A DNA stretch of 64,000 bases from Burkholderiales bacterium (lineage in GTDB: Bacteria; Pseudomonadota; Gammaproteobacteria; Burkholderiales; Burkholderiaceae_C): assembly GCA_016000265.1 (NCBI GenBank), contig JAECRL010000010.1:95872-159871 (forward strand), written 5' to 3'. The notes below the pieces were generated by a model, which was not told the DNA's origin, searched no databases, and saw nothing but the letters and a program-made list of their open reading frames with translations. This document shows positions 41,088-50,645 of this stretch, in pieces (the first letter of the stretch is position 1; the number at the start of each line of letters is the position of its first letter). The translations under genes and the position numbers were made by a program.

Positions 41088-42425
41088 TCACTCCTTGTCG
41101 GTGAAAGGGTTCTGCGAGGACTTCATTTCGATGCGCAGGGGGGTGCCGGTGAGCTTGAAGTGCTCGCGGAAGCGGCTCTCCAGGAATCGCTTGTAGACGT
41201 CGGTGACGTGCTCCAGGGAGTTGCCGTGGATGACGATGACCGGCGGGTTCTGGCCACCCTGGTGGGCGTAGCGCAGCTTGGGGCGGAACGCGCCGGCTCG
41301 CTTGGGCTGCTGAAACTGCACGGCCTCGGCCAGCAAACGGGTCAGCACCGGGGTGGTCATCTTGCGGTTCGCCGACGAGTACGCGGCGGCGATGGCCTTC
41401 CAGACCGGGCCGAGCCCTTGGCGCTTGATCGCCGAGATGTAGAGGACCTCGGCAAATTTCAGGAAGGACAGGCGGTGCTCGATGGAGCGCTGCAGCATCT
41501 CGCGCTGGTAGCTGTCGATGGCGTCCCACTTGTTGACGGCGATGACGACCGCGCGACCGGACTCCAGGATGAAGCCGGCGATGTGGGCATCCTGCTCGGT
41601 CACGCCTTGCGTGGCGTCCACCAGCAGCAGCACGACGCTGGCGTCGGAGATGGCCTGGAGCGTTTTGACGACCGAGAATTTCTCGATGGCCTCGAAGACC
41701 TTGCCCTTGCGGCGCAGGCCGGCTGTGTCGATGAGTTCGAACTTCTGGCCGTCGCGCTCGAAGGGCACGCTGATGGCATCGCGGGTGGTGCCGGGCATGT
41801 CGAAGGCGACGAGTCGCTCTTCGCCCAGCCAGGTGTTGATCAGGGTCGACTTGCCCACGTTGGGGCGCCCGGCCACGGCCAGGCGGATGGGTCGGTCTTC
41901 CGCCGGGGTCTCGTCTTCGTCCTCATCGGGGTCAACGAAGTCCTCCAGCGCCCACTCGATCATGCTGCGGATGCCCTGGCCGTGCGCCGCGGACACCGGC
42001 ATCGGCTCGCCCAGGCCCAGCTCGTAGAACTCGGCCAGCTGCGGCGCGCTCTGCATGCCTTCGGCCTTGTTGGCCACCAGCAGCACCTTCTTGTTCGCCG
42101 TGCGCAGGTACTTGGCGATGTCGTGGTCCTGAGCAGACAGGCCGTTGCGGGCGTCCACGACGAAGATCACGGCATCCGACTCGGCGACGGCCTGGCGGGT
42201 CTGCTTGGCCATTTCCTTGAAGATGCCCGACTTGCACTCGGGCTCGAAGCCCCCGGTGTCGATGGCGATGAAGGCGTGTGCGCCCAGGCGACCCTCGCCG
42301 TAGTGGCGGTCGCGTGTGAGGCCGGCGAAGTCAGCGACGATGGCGTCGCGACTTTTGGTCAGTCGATTGAACAGGGTCGACTTGCCGACGTTGGGTCGCC
42401 CGACCAGTGCAATGACAGGTTTCAT
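41088..42425 (-). CDS. der: Ribosome biogenesis GTPase Der
   Basis: 445-residue GTPase with two tandem G domains and a C-terminal KH-like domain, needed for 50S assembly. First P-loop [14 protein letters not shown] near residue 9, second [18 protein letters not shown] near residue 185; [11 protein letters not shown] and NKWDAID belong to the second domain. The linker between the domains is acidic ([13 protein letters not shown]). Confidence 0.98.
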   Translation of the reverse strand: MKPVIALVGRPNVGKSTLFNRLTKSRDAIVADFAGLTRDRHYGEGRLGAHAFIAIDTGGFEPECKSGIFKEMAKQTRQAVAESDAVIFVVDARNGLSAQDHDIAKYLRTANKKVLLVANKAEGMQSAPQLAEFYELGLGEPMPVSAAHGQGIRSMIEWALEDFVDPDEDEDETPAEDRPIRLAVAGRPNVGKSTLINTWLGEERLVAFDMPGTTRDAISVPFERDGQKFELIDTAGLRRKGKVFEAIEKFSVVKTLQAISDASVVLLLVDATQGVTEQDAHIAGFILESGRAVVIAVNKWDAIDSYQREMLQRSIEHRLSFLKFAEVLYISAIKRQGLGPVWKAIAAAYSSANRKMTTPVLTRLLAEAVQFQQPKRAGAFRPKLRYAHQGGQNPPVIVIHGNSLEHVTDVYKRFLESRFREHFKLTGTPLRIEMKSSQNPFTDKE

Positions 42426-42434
42426 GAAAGCACG

Positions 42435-42482
42435 CGCCGGCGGTCAGCCGGCGTTCGTTTAGGGGCGCCAATCCGGGCGCCC
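42435..42482 (-). promoter_or_regulatory. Two tandem GC-rich hairpins between bamB and der
   Basis: CGCCGGC (42435-42441) pairs with GCCGGCG (42447-42453), and GGGCGCC (42463-42469) pairs with GGCGCCC (42476-42482); both stems are perfect 7-bp. They fill most of the 87-base gap. Neither is followed by a U-run, so an mRNA processing or stability role is more likely than termination. Confidence 0.45.
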
Positions 42483-42512
42483 GAGCGGTTCTGAGGGGTC
42501 AGAGGATTCGAA

Positions 42513-43658
42513 TCAATTGGCTCGCAAGGCCAGCAGGCTGCCCTTGCGGGTGGCCAGCAGCAGCAGGTCACCCGCGACGACGGGGGGGGCCGCCAGCGGG
42601 GAGTCCAGTTCGTGGCGGCCGACGGTGCGGCCGTCTGCCTTGGCCAGCAGGTGCAGGTAGCCATCGGCGTCGGCCACGGCGATGCGCTCGCCCCAGATCA
42701 CCGGGGCGCTCAGCCCGCGGTTCGTGAAACGGTCCACGCGCCAGAGCTGCTCGCCGTTCTCGGCTTTCCAGGCAGCCAGGCGGTCGGTGCCATCGGCGCC
42801 CACGACGGTGTTGAGGTCGGCGGCCACCGCTTGGGTGCCGGCTTGCGGACGCGACCAGCGGACGCTGCCGCGGTTGAGCTCCAGGCAAGCCACGGAGAAC
42901 TGGAAGACGCGAACACACGCTTCGTCATCGACGCGGGCCATCGGCCCGACCAGGTCGGCCAGGCGTTCGACTTCGTTGCTGCCGCGCGGGGTGCCGACGT
43001 TGACGTCGAAACGGGGCGTGCCTTTGGTCGGGTCGAGCCCGACCAGGCGGTTGCCCTGCCCCACCAGGAGGGTGTCGCGGAATGGCTGGATCACGGCGCG
43101 CGAAGCCAGGGCCAGGGGCTCGGAGCCCTGGCGCTGGTAGGACCACAGCCAGCGACCGTCCAGCACGTCGTAGGCGCGCACGCTGCGGTCAACGGCCTGC
43201 AGGAAAACGCGCTCGCCCGCGACCACAGGGGAGGTCAGCACCCGCCCGGGCTGGCGCTCGCTCCACAGCAGCTTGCCTTGGTCGAACACCATGAGCTCGT
43301 TGGCGTCGGAGACCACGGCAGCGTAGCGCCCATCGGAGCCCACGGCGGCCGACAAGGCGCCCTTGACCTGGGCGCGCCAGCGCTCGCGGCCCGAGGCGAT
43401 GTCCAGCGAAACGATGTCACCGTCCGCGGTGGCAAAGCTCAGGCTGTCCTGGGTGCGGGCGATCGAGAAGGTGGGTTGGGCGGCGCCCACGCGAGCCGAC
43501 CAGACCGGCGTCAGCCGCACCGAGGCGCTGCTGCCAAGGGACTCCAGGGGAGCGGGCTTGGGCTTGCTGGAGCCACAGGCGCTGAGCAGCGCGGCCAGGG
43601 TCAGTGCCCCCAGGGTGTGGATGAGACGCGAAGGAGTCGTCACGGATGGGAGGCTCAT
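42513..43658 (-). CDS. bamB: Outer membrane assembly lipoprotein BamB
   Basis: 381-residue PQQ-like eight-bladed beta-propeller lipoprotein of the BAM complex. Signal peptide with lipobox LLSAC, lipidated at Cys28. Repeats such as GRERWRAQVKGAL, GRWLWSYQR and GEQLWRVDRF mark the blades. Located between yfgM and der as in most gammaproteobacteria and betaproteobacteria. Confidence 0.96.
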   Translation of the reverse strand: MSLPSVTTPSRLIHTLGALTLAALLSACGSSKPKPAPLESLGSSASVRLTPVWSARVGAAQPTFSIARTQDSLSFATADGDIVSLDIASGRERWRAQVKGALSAAVGSDGRYAAVVSDANELMVFDQGKLLWSERQPGRVLTSPVVAGERVFLQAVDRSVRAYDVLDGRWLWSYQRQGSEPLALASRAVIQPFRDTLLVGQGNRLVGLDPTKGTPRFDVNVGTPRGSNEVERLADLVGPMARVDDEACVRVFQFSVACLELNRGSVRWSRPQAGTQAVAADLNTVVGADGTDRLAAWKAENGEQLWRVDRFTNRGLSAPVIWGERIAVADADGYLHLLAKADGRTVGRHELDSPLAAPPVVAGDLLLLATRKGSLLALRAN

Positions 43659-43708
43659 GGGTGCGTGCTGTGGGTGAGCGGGGCGGCCGCTTGGGCGGCT
43701 CGCGTCGG

Positions 43709-44398
43709 TCAGTTGGCGGGCGGCGTCACCGCGGGTGCGGCGGCGGGGGTCTTCTGAGGCTCGGGGGCGTGACCCAGGGCCGTGAGCTTGCCTTCAACGA
43801 AGCGGCGGTACTCGACGCTGGCGTCCAGGCCCTTCCAGGCGGCTTGGTAGGCCTTGACGGCTTCGTCGGTTTTGCCTTGCGCCGACAGGATGTCGCCACG
43901 GCGGTCTTCCACCAGCGCAGCGTACTCTTCGGGCACCTTGGCCGACAGGGTTTTGAGGGCGTCGTCGAACTGCTTGGCGTCAAGCTGCATGCCAGCCAGG
44001 CGCAGGCGAGCCACGGCCACCAGGCCGCTGTTCTTGCCCTTGTCGACGGTCCATTGCAGGGCGGCGCGGGCGGCATCCGCCTTGCCGGCATCCGAGGCGA
44101 GCTTGGCGGTCAGCAAGGCACCCTGCTCCGACGCGGTGGTGCCGGGGTACTTGTCCTTGAGGTCGTTGAAGGCCTGCAGCACGCGGTCCACGTTCTTGTC
44201 GGTGGCGGCGCGATCCAGTTCGTCGTAGAGGCCAGCGGCGGCCTGCGAGCGGTTCTGCTGCCAATACAGGTAGCCGGTCCAGGCGGCGTAGGCACCCAGG
44301 ACGAGGACGAGGGTCCAGGTGATCAGGTTGCCGTACTGCTTCCAGAAGTGCTTGACCTGGTCAAGTTGCTCCTGCTGTTCGAGGTCGAAGGTGGCCAT
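43709..44398 (-). CDS. YfgM-like TPR membrane protein
   Basis: 229-residue protein with one membrane span (residues ~25-45, ITWTLVLVLGAYAAWTGYLY) and a periplasmic TPR domain. It matches the YfgM family (ancillary SecYEG/PpiD-associated factor) by topology and by place between hisS and bamB. It starts MATFDLEQQEQLDQVKHFWK. The last ~20 residues are Pro/Ala-rich. Confidence 0.93.
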   Translation of the reverse strand: MATFDLEQQEQLDQVKHFWKQYGNLITWTLVLVLGAYAAWTGYLYWQQNRSQAAAGLYDELDRAATDKNVDRVLQAFNDLKDKYPGTTASEQGALLTAKLASDAGKADAARAALQWTVDKGKNSGLVAVARLRLAGMQLDAKQFDDALKTLSAKVPEEYAALVEDRRGDILSAQGKTDEAVKAYQAAWKGLDASVEYRRFVEGKLTALGHAPEPQKTPAAAPAVTPPAN

Positions 44399-44425
44399 GG
44401 TGTGCGTGTGAGGTGAATCCGTTGA

Positions 44426-45721
44426 TTATGACCGGGCTGCCAGCGTGGGCGCCCATTCGGCGGCGGCGGCCAGGGCGCGGACCTGCTGTTCGCCCCCTCC
44501 ACGCAGCGGCTTGAGCGCCACCTCGCCACGGGCCACCTCGTCTGGACCGAAGACCAGCGCGAAGCGCGCACCGCTGGCGTCGGCCTTCTTGAACTGAGAC
44601 TTGGCGCTGGCTGCACCGTCCTTGCCGGCGGGGTTGAGCACGACGCTGACGCCTTGAGCCCGGAGCTTTTCCAGCGCGTCCATGACCGCGTGCAAGGGGG
44701 TGCCGGCCAGGACGATGGCGAAGGCGTCGGGCGACGTGGCAGGCGCTTCGATGCCGACTTCCTGCAGCAGCAGGAGCAAGCGCTCCATGCCCAGGCCCCA
44801 ACCCACCGCAGGCGCCGGCTTGCCGCCGAGCTGCTCGATGAGGCCGTCGTAGCGGCCACCGCCACACACCGTGCCTTGGGAGCCCAGTCGCTCGGTGACC
44901 CACTCGAAAACGGTGAGGTTGTAGTAATCCATGCCGCGCACCAGGCGCGGGTTGACCTCGTAAGGCAAGCCCGCGGCGTCCAACACGGTTCGCACGGCGT
45001 TGAAGTGCGCCAGGGACGCTTCGCCCAGGAAGTCGATCAGCTTCGGTGCGGCCTCGACGACGGGCTGCATGGCCGCGTTCTTGGTGTCGAGGATGCGCAA
45101 CGGGTTGCTGTGCAGGCGACGCTTGGCCTCGTCATCGAGCAAGTCGGCGTGGGCTTCGAGGTGGCGGATCAGGGCCTCGCGGTGGGCCAGGCGCTCTTCG
45201 GGCTGTCCCAGGCTGTTGAGCTGCAGGCGCACGTCCTCGCCCACTTTCAAGCCCAGGTCGCGCCACAGGGCGGCCGTCATCAGGATGAGCTCGGCGTCGA
45301 CGTCGGGGCCAGCGAAGCCCAACACCTCGGCACCGACCTGGTGGAACTGGCGATAGCGGCCTTTTTGCGGGCGCTCGTGGCGGAACATCGGGCCGATGTA
45401 GTACAGGCGCTTGCCCCCTTCGTACAGGAAGCTGTGTTCGTTGATGGCGCGCACGGCGCCAGCTGTGCCCTCGGGGCGCAGGGTGAGCTTGTCGCCATTG
45501 AGGCTGTCCTCGAAGGAGTACATCTCCTTTTCGACGATGTCGGTCACCTCGCCGAGGCCGCGCACGAACAGGGCCGTGGGCTCAACGATGGGCGTGCGCA
45601 TGTTCAGGTAGCCGTAGCGGCGCATCAGTTGACGCACCTTGTCTTCGAGCCACTCCCAGCGCGCCGAGTCGGGCGGCAGGATGTCGTTCATGCCTTTGAT
45701 GGCTTTGAGCAATTCGGCCAT
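44426..45721 (-). CDS. hisS: Histidine-tRNA ligase
   Basis: 431-residue class II HisRS. N-terminal [16 protein letters not shown]; motif 2 [20 protein letters not shown]; HisA motif [15 protein letters not shown]; motif 3 [14 protein letters not shown]-terminal anticodon domain. The ATG at 45721 gives the family N-terminus; an open extension of 22 residues upstream is unlikely. Confidence 0.98.
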   Translation of the reverse strand: MAELLKAIKGMNDILPPDSARWEWLEDKVRQLMRRYGYLNMRTPIVEPTALFVRGLGEVTDIVEKEMYSFEDSLNGDKLTLRPEGTAGAVRAINEHSFLYEGGKRLYYIGPMFRHERPQKGRYRQFHQVGAEVLGFAGPDVDAELILMTAALWRDLGLKVGEDVRLQLNSLGQPEERLAHREALIRHLEAHADLLDDEAKRRLHSNPLRILDTKNAAMQPVVEAAPKLIDFLGEASLAHFNAVRTVLDAAGLPYEVNPRLVRGMDYYNLTVFEWVTERLGSQGTVCGGGRYDGLIEQLGGKPAPAVGWGLGMERLLLLLQEVGIEAPATSPDAFAIVLAGTPLHAVMDALEKLRAQGVSVVLNPAGKDGAASAKSQFKKADASGARFALVFGPDEVARGEVALKPLRGGGEQQVRALAAAAEWAPTLAARS

Positions 45722-45761
45722 GAGGGATCTGGGATGTTGTTCTTGTGGGGGGAAACAGGGG

Positions 45762-47036
45762 TCAGGCCACGGTCGACGCGCCGCCATAACGGCGCTCGAT
45801 GTAGCCCTGCACGATCTGCTGGAACTCTTCGGCGATGCGCTCGCCGCGCAAGGTCAAGGCCTTTTCGCCGTCGATGAAGACGGGGGCCGCCGGGGCCTCA
45901 CCGTTGCCAGGCAGGCTGATGCCGATGTCGGCGTGTTTGCTCTCGCCCGGGCCGTTGACGATGCAGCCCATGACCGCCACCTTCATGTTCTCGACGCCGG
46001 GATACTGTTTGCGCCAGACGGGCATCTGCGAGCGCAGGTGGTCGTCGATCTGCTTGGCCAACTCCTGGAAGACGGTGCTGGTGGTGCGACCGCAACCGGG
46101 GCAGGCCGTCACGCTGGGCACGAAGTGGCGCAGGCCCAGCGCCTGCAGGATCTCGAGCGCGACCACCACCTCCTGGGTGCGGGCCTCGCCGGGCTGCGGG
46201 GTGAGCGACACGCGAATGGTGTCGCCGATGCCGTCTTGCAGCAAGATGGCCAGGGCCGCCGCAGACGCCACGGTGCCCTTGGCGCCCATGCCGGCTTCAG
46301 TCAGCCCGAGGTGCAGCGGGTAGTCGCAGCGAGCGGCCAGCCCGCGGTAGACGCTGATGAGGTCCTGCACGCCGCTGACCTTGCACGACAGGATGATCTG
46401 CTCTGGCCTCATGCCCAAGTCACGCGCCGCCTGAGCGGACTGCAGGGCCGAGCTGATGAGCGCCTGGTACATGACCTGCTGGGCATCCCAGGGGGCGGCG
46501 CTCTTCGCGTTTTCGTCCATCAGGGACGCCAGCAGCTCCTGGTCCAGGCTGCCCCAGTTCACGCCGATGCGCACCGGCTTGTCGAAGCGCATGGCGGCTT
46601 CGATCATCTGCGCGAACTGGCGGTCTTTTTTGTCGCCCTTGCCCACGTTGCCCGGGTTGATGCGGTACTTGGAGAGCGCCTCGGCACACGCCGGGTAGTC
46701 GGTCAACAGGCGGTGGCCGTTGTAGTGGAAGTCGCCCACCAGTGGCACGTCGATGCCCATTCGGTCAAGCTGCTCGCGCACGTGCGGCACGGCTTGAGCG
46801 GCCTCCGGCGTGTTGACGGTGATGCGCACCAACTCGGAACCCGCCAGCGCCAGCGCCTTGACCTGGATGGCGGTGCCGATGACATCGACCGTGTCGGTAT
46901 TGGTCATCGACTGCACGCGCACGGGGGCGTCCCCGCCGATGGTGACCACGCGCGAGCCCCAAACCACGCGGGACTGGATCGAGCGACGGGCCGCCGGGCG
47001 AGCCACGTCGATGAGGGAGCAGTTCTCCAGCGTCAT
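45762..47036 (-). CDS. ispG: 4-hydroxy-3-methylbut-2-enyl diphosphate synthase
   Basis: 424-residue [4Fe-4S] enzyme of the MEP pathway. The TIM-barrel begins [14 protein letters not shown]; cluster cysteines are in [13 protein letters not shown] and GCIVNGPGE. Its ATG overlaps the rodZ stop by 4 bases (ATGA). Together with Dxr in this window it covers two steps of isoprenoid synthesis. Confidence 0.98.
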   Translation of the reverse strand: MTLENCSLIDVARPAARRSIQSRVVWGSRVVTIGGDAPVRVQSMTNTDTVDVIGTAIQVKALALAGSELVRITVNTPEAAQAVPHVREQLDRMGIDVPLVGDFHYNGHRLLTDYPACAEALSKYRINPGNVGKGDKKDRQFAQMIEAAMRFDKPVRIGVNWGSLDQELLASLMDENAKSAAPWDAQQVMYQALISSALQSAQAARDLGMRPEQIILSCKVSGVQDLISVYRGLAARCDYPLHLGLTEAGMGAKGTVASAAALAILLQDGIGDTIRVSLTPQPGEARTQEVVVALEILQALGLRHFVPSVTACPGCGRTTSTVFQELAKQIDDHLRSQMPVWRKQYPGVENMKVAVMGCIVNGPGESKHADIGISLPGNGEAPAAPVFIDGEKALTLRGERIAEEFQQIVQGYIERRYGGASTVA

Positions 47037-48004
47037 TTCAATTCCAGGCGTGCGACGTTGTTGCGGGTGAAAGCGGCCAGCTCGATGGGCTCGCCGCGCA
47101 GGGTGACCTTGACACCGCCGGCGTTGCCGATCTTCACGCTCCAGGGGGCCACGCCGCCCATGGACAAGGTCTCGCCATTGCGCACGATGCGCGAGACGCG
47201 CTTGACGCCCTCGCCGTCGGTGACATCGACCCAGGAGTCTGAGGTCACGCTCAGGATGACCACCCCGGCTGCGTCGGCCGGTGCAGCGGTGGCCACGGTG
47301 GGTGAACTCGCCAACGAGGTGCTGGCCGAAGCGGCCGGTGCCGCTTGATTCGATGCCGGGACGGTCGAGGCCGCGATGGCCGTGGAAGCGGCGGCGTCAA
47401 GCGACAAGCCCACGGCGGGCTCAGCGCTGGATGGCACCTCGCTCAAGGCTGGCGCGAATGCGGGGTCCACGGATTCGGGGGCCGAGGCCGCGCTGGCTGA
47501 TGGCGACACCGAGGCGCCTTGCGGCAACCAGGCCGGCCACTCGATGGACTCCGGCAGGACGTACACGAGCGCGGCCGCCAGCAACAAGGTGAGCGGGGCC
47601 AACCACTTGAGCTTGAGCAACTGAGACCAGTCGGTCCCGGCCTTGCTGCGGTCGAACATGTGGGCGCCCAGTCGAGCCTCCTTGAAAGGCTGATTCAAGG
47701 GCTCCTTCTCCGACGCCAGGGAGGCGATCCTGGCCGCGGGCAAGGCCGCCATGACCGGCGCCGGATCGATCTTGAGCACGCGGCACATCGTCTGCGCCAG
47801 CGCACGGGCGAAACTCGCGTCAGGCAGTTGATCCAGTCGCCCCTGCTCCAGAGCCTCCAGCTTCGCCGGGCCGACCTTGAGCACCGCGGCGAGGTGCTCC
47901 AGGCTCAGGCCCTGCGACTCGCGCGCGGCGCGCAGCATGTCACCGGCTCCTCGCATGGAGGCATCGGGAGAATGAAACTGGATGGACGAAGGTGACTCAC
48001 TCAT
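47033..48004 (-). CDS. rodZ: Cytoskeletal protein RodZ
   Basis: 323-residue bitopic membrane protein. N-terminal helix-turn-helix ([20 protein letters not shown], ~residues 25-90) that binds MreB, one membrane span (~residues 135-155, [20 protein letters not shown]), an Ala/Ser/Pro-rich linker of ~100 residues and a C-terminal DUF4115 beta domain. The ATG at 48004 overlaps the pilW stop by 8 bases. Confidence 0.94.
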   Translation of the reverse strand: MSESPSSIQFHSPDASMRGAGDMLRAARESQGLSLEHLAAVLKVGPAKLEALEQGRLDQLPDASFARALAQTMCRVLKIDPAPVMAALPAARIASLASEKEPLNQPFKEARLGAHMFDRSKAGTDWSQLLKLKWLAPLTLLLAAALVYVLPESIEWPAWLPQGASVSPSASAASAPESVDPAFAPALSEVPSSAEPAVGLSLDAAASTAIAASTVPASNQAAPAASASTSLASSPTVATAAPADAAGVVILSVTSDSWVDVTDGEGVKRVSRIVRNGETLSMGGVAPWSVKIGNAGGVKVTLRGEPIELAAFTRNNVARLELK

Positions 48005-48824
48005 CGAAGCGCCCCAACTCAAGTGCGTTGGCTTCGCGGCTGCCGGTGAAGCGGCGCCGCAGCTGGTCGGCGAACTCGTCGCGCATGCCCAGGTTGCCCA
48101 GGCGATGCTCGATGCGGGCCGCCAGCCACAGCGACTCGGCCGTCACCTGCGCAGGCACGTTGTTGATGCGACGCACGTAAAAACGCGCACGCTCCAGCTG
48201 CCCCTGGCGCATCAGCACCGAAGCCAGGTTGAAGCCAGCGGCAGGGCTGGACGGGTCCAGCTCGTAGGCCCTCAGCAGGGTCTTTTCTGCATCCGGGTAA
48301 AGCCCGGCGCGCACCTGGCACACCCCCCGAGCCAGCAAGGTCTTGGACGTCGCGATGGTCTGCGGCTGGCTGGCTGCGCGCTCGAACAAGGCATCGGCCT
48401 CGGCGTACTGCCCGCGGCGGCACAGGGACCAAGCGTGGTTGTGCAGCACGCTGCCGTTGCGCGGATCGAGGCTCAAGGCCTGGCGGAAGCTGGCGTCGGC
48501 GCGATCCGTCTCGCCCATGGCGTCGTAGATCAAGCCGCGCATCTCGTGGGCGGCGGGCATGGCGGGGTCGATCGCCACCGCCTGCTTGAGTTCATCGAGC
48601 GCCGTGGAAAACTGCCCCTGTGCGTAGTAGGTCGACGCCAACTCCATTCGGATGCGCGCGCGACGGCGGGCCTCGCCCTCGTCCGAGGCCGTGGCGATGT
48701 CGTTGCCGCCCTGCCCCACCCGCGACGGCGCAGACGGACCGCCTGCGCACCCGCTCAAAGACAGCAGGGCCGACAGGCCAAGGGGCAGGCTCAACAGCAG
48801 CAGCCCAAAGCGTAGCTTCCTCAT
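47997..48824 (-). CDS. pilW: Type IV pilus biogenesis lipoprotein PilW/PilF
   Basis: 275-residue TPR lipoprotein that helps assemble the PilQ secretin in type IV piliated bacteria. Lipobox LSLSGC with Cys26; about six TPR units (MELASTYYAQGQFSTALDEL, then LLRAYELDPSSPAAGFNLAS). Position between rlmN and rodZ is the conserved one. Other pil genes are not in the window. Confidence 0.92.
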   Translation of the reverse strand: MRKLRFGLLLLSLPLGLSALLSLSGCAGGPSAPSRVGQGGNDIATASDEGEARRRARIRMELASTYYAQGQFSTALDELKQAVAIDPAMPAAHEMRGLIYDAMGETDRADASFRQALSLDPRNGSVLHNHAWSLCRRGQYAEADALFERAASQPQTIATSKTLLARGVCQVRAGLYPDAEKTLLRAYELDPSSPAAGFNLASVLMRQGQLERARFYVRRINNVPAQVTAESLWLAARIEHRLGNLGMRDEFADQLRRRFTGSREANALELGRFDE

Positions 48825-48879
48825 TCAGCAGTCTCCTTCACGGGGCAGAGTGTAGGCGCGACGGGACGCTCGGGGCCGC

Positions 48880-50061
48880 TCAGTGGCCATGGGGTTTGCG
48901 TGAGGCCGACGCGGGCGCAACAGAAGCGGCAGTGCCCAGGGCATCGGCCGCAGGCCCAACGGGGTGCAGCACGATGGGCTGGCGGCGCATGCGCTCGTCA
49001 GCCCGGGTCCGGTCCTGCACCTCGCCCGCGAGCTGACCACAAGCGGCGTCGATGTCGTCGCCGCGGGTCTTGCGCACGGTCGTGACGATGCCCGCATCGG
49101 CCAGGATGCGCGCAAAGGCCTGCACCCGCTCGTTCTGGGAGCGATGCAAGCCCGATGCGGGGAAGGGGTTGAACGGAATCAGGTTGAACTTGCAGTGGAT
49201 GCGGTTGCGCACCAGCGCGATCAGTTCACGTGCGTGCTCGTCGGTGTCGTTGACGCCGTCCAGCATGCAGTACTCGAAGGTGATGAAATCGCGCGGCGCG
49301 GCCTGCAGGTAGGCCTGGCATGCCGTCAGCAACTCATCGATGGGGTACTTGCGGTTCAAGGGAACGAGCTGGTCGCGCAGCGGGTCGTTCGGGGCGTGCA
49401 GGGACACGGCCAGCGCAACGGGGCAGTCCTGCTGCAGCCGCTCGATCATGGGCACAACGCCCGAAGTGGACACCGTGACGCGGCGGCGCGACAACCCGTA
49501 GCCATGGTCGTCGAGCATGGTGCGCAGAGCCGGCACCAGGGCGCCGTAGTTCTGCAGCGGCTCGCCCATGCCCATCATCACGACGTTGCTGATGACGCGC
49601 TCTGACGTGTTAAGGCGCTTGCGCAGCGCGTGCTCGGCCTGCCACAGTTGCGCGACGATCTCACCCGTGGTGAGGTTGCGGCTGAAACCCTGGTGGCCCG
49701 TGGAGCAGAAGCGGCAACCCACGGCACAGCCGGCCTGGGACGACACGCACAAGGTGCCTCGGTCGTCCTCGGGGATGAAGACGCTTTCAACGGCGTTGCC
49801 CTGTCCGACATCGAAGAGCCATTTGATGGTGCCGTCGGACGACACGTGCTCGCTGATGACGCTCAGGGGTTTGATTTCGGCCACGCCCTGCAGCTTGCTG
49901 CGCAGGGATTTGGCGAGGTCGGACATCTGCTCGAAGTCAGATGCGCCTTTTTGATGGATCCAGCGAAACAACTGGGTGGCGCGGAAGCGCTTTTCACCCA
50001 GTTGCTCGCAGTAGGCTGCCAAGCCGTCGAGATCGAAATCCAGCAGATTGACAGCACTCAT
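48880..50061 (-). CDS. rlmN: Dual-specificity rRNA/tRNA A2-methyltransferase RlmN
   Basis: 393-residue radical SAM enzyme methylating A2503 of 23S rRNA and A37 of some tRNAs. The cluster motif CAVGCRFC follows [15 protein letters not shown] and VSLHAPND are SAM and substrate motifs; the acceptor Cys lies in [13 protein letters not shown] ~25-residue Ala/Pro-rich tail follows the catalytic core. Confidence 0.97.
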   Translation of the reverse strand: MSAVNLLDFDLDGLAAYCEQLGEKRFRATQLFRWIHQKGASDFEQMSDLAKSLRSKLQGVAEIKPLSVISEHVSSDGTIKWLFDVGQGNAVESVFIPEDDRGTLCVSSQAGCAVGCRFCSTGHQGFSRNLTTGEIVAQLWQAEHALRKRLNTSERVISNVVMMGMGEPLQNYGALVPALRTMLDDHGYGLSRRRVTVSTSGVVPMIERLQQDCPVALAVSLHAPNDPLRDQLVPLNRKYPIDELLTACQAYLQAAPRDFITFEYCMLDGVNDTDEHARELIALVRNRIHCKFNLIPFNPFPASGLHRSQNERVQAFARILADAGIVTTVRKTRGDDIDAACGQLAGEVQDRTRADERMRRQPIVLHPVGPAADALGTAASVAPASASRKPHGH

Positions 50062-50091
50062 GAGACAACAGCTCTCAGTCGCCTGCGCCGC

Positions 50092-50517
50092 TCAACGGGC
50101 GTAAACGTTCAGGCCAGCGAAGAAGAAAGCGACTTCCTGGACGGCGGTTTCGGGGGCGTCGGAGCCGTGCACGGCGTTGGCGTCGATGCTTTCGGCGAAG
50201 TCAGCGCGGATGGTGCCGGGGGCGGCCTTCTTGGGGTCGGTGGCGCCCATCAGGTCGCGGTTCTTGGCGATGGCGCCTTCACCTTCGAGGACCTGAATGA
50301 ACACGGGACCGGAGACCATGAAGTCCACCAGGTCCTTGAAGAAGGGGCGAGCGGCGTGAACAGCGTAGAACTGCTCGGCTTCGGCGCGCGACAGGTGCAC
50401 CAGCTTGGCAGCGGCGACCTTCAGGCCGGCGGCTTCAAAGCGGGCAACGATTTGGCCGATGACGTTCTTGGCGACGGCGTCGGGCTTGATGATCGAGAGG
50501 GTGCGTTCGATGGCCAT
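50092..50517 (-). CDS. ndk: Nucleoside diphosphate kinase
   Basis: 141-residue enzyme that balances NTP pools. [19 protein letters not shown], the catalytic His117 in [10 protein letters not shown] and the normal length leave no doubt. AGGAG precedes the ATG, and a good promoter lies upstream at 50555-50582. Confidence 0.98.
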   Translation of the reverse strand: MAIERTLSIIKPDAVAKNVIGQIVARFEAAGLKVAAAKLVHLSRAEAEQFYAVHAARPFFKDLVDFMVSGPVFIQVLEGEGAIAKNRDLMGATDPKKAAPGTIRADFAESIDANAVHGSDAPETAVQEVAFFFAGLNVYAR

Positions 50518-50554
50518 GTTTTCTCCTGGTTCAACAATAGGGGCAAAACCTCGG

Positions 50555-50582
50555 ATTGTATCGTCCGAATGTGGTTTGTCTG
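50555..50582 (-). promoter_or_regulatory. Candidate ndk promoter
   Basis: On the minus strand CAGACA (50582-50577, 4 of 6), a 16-base spacer and TACAAT (50560-50555, 5 of 6). The start would be near 50548, about 30 bases before ndk. A short inverted repeat, CGGCCT/AGGCCG (50625-50638), lies just after the rluB stop and could separate the two. Confidence 0.5.
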
Positions 50583-50645
50583 TGGCAGGCGCCCCTTCAT
50601 GCGGCGCGCCCGGAAGGGATCAGCCGGCCTTCAGGCCGAATCGAA

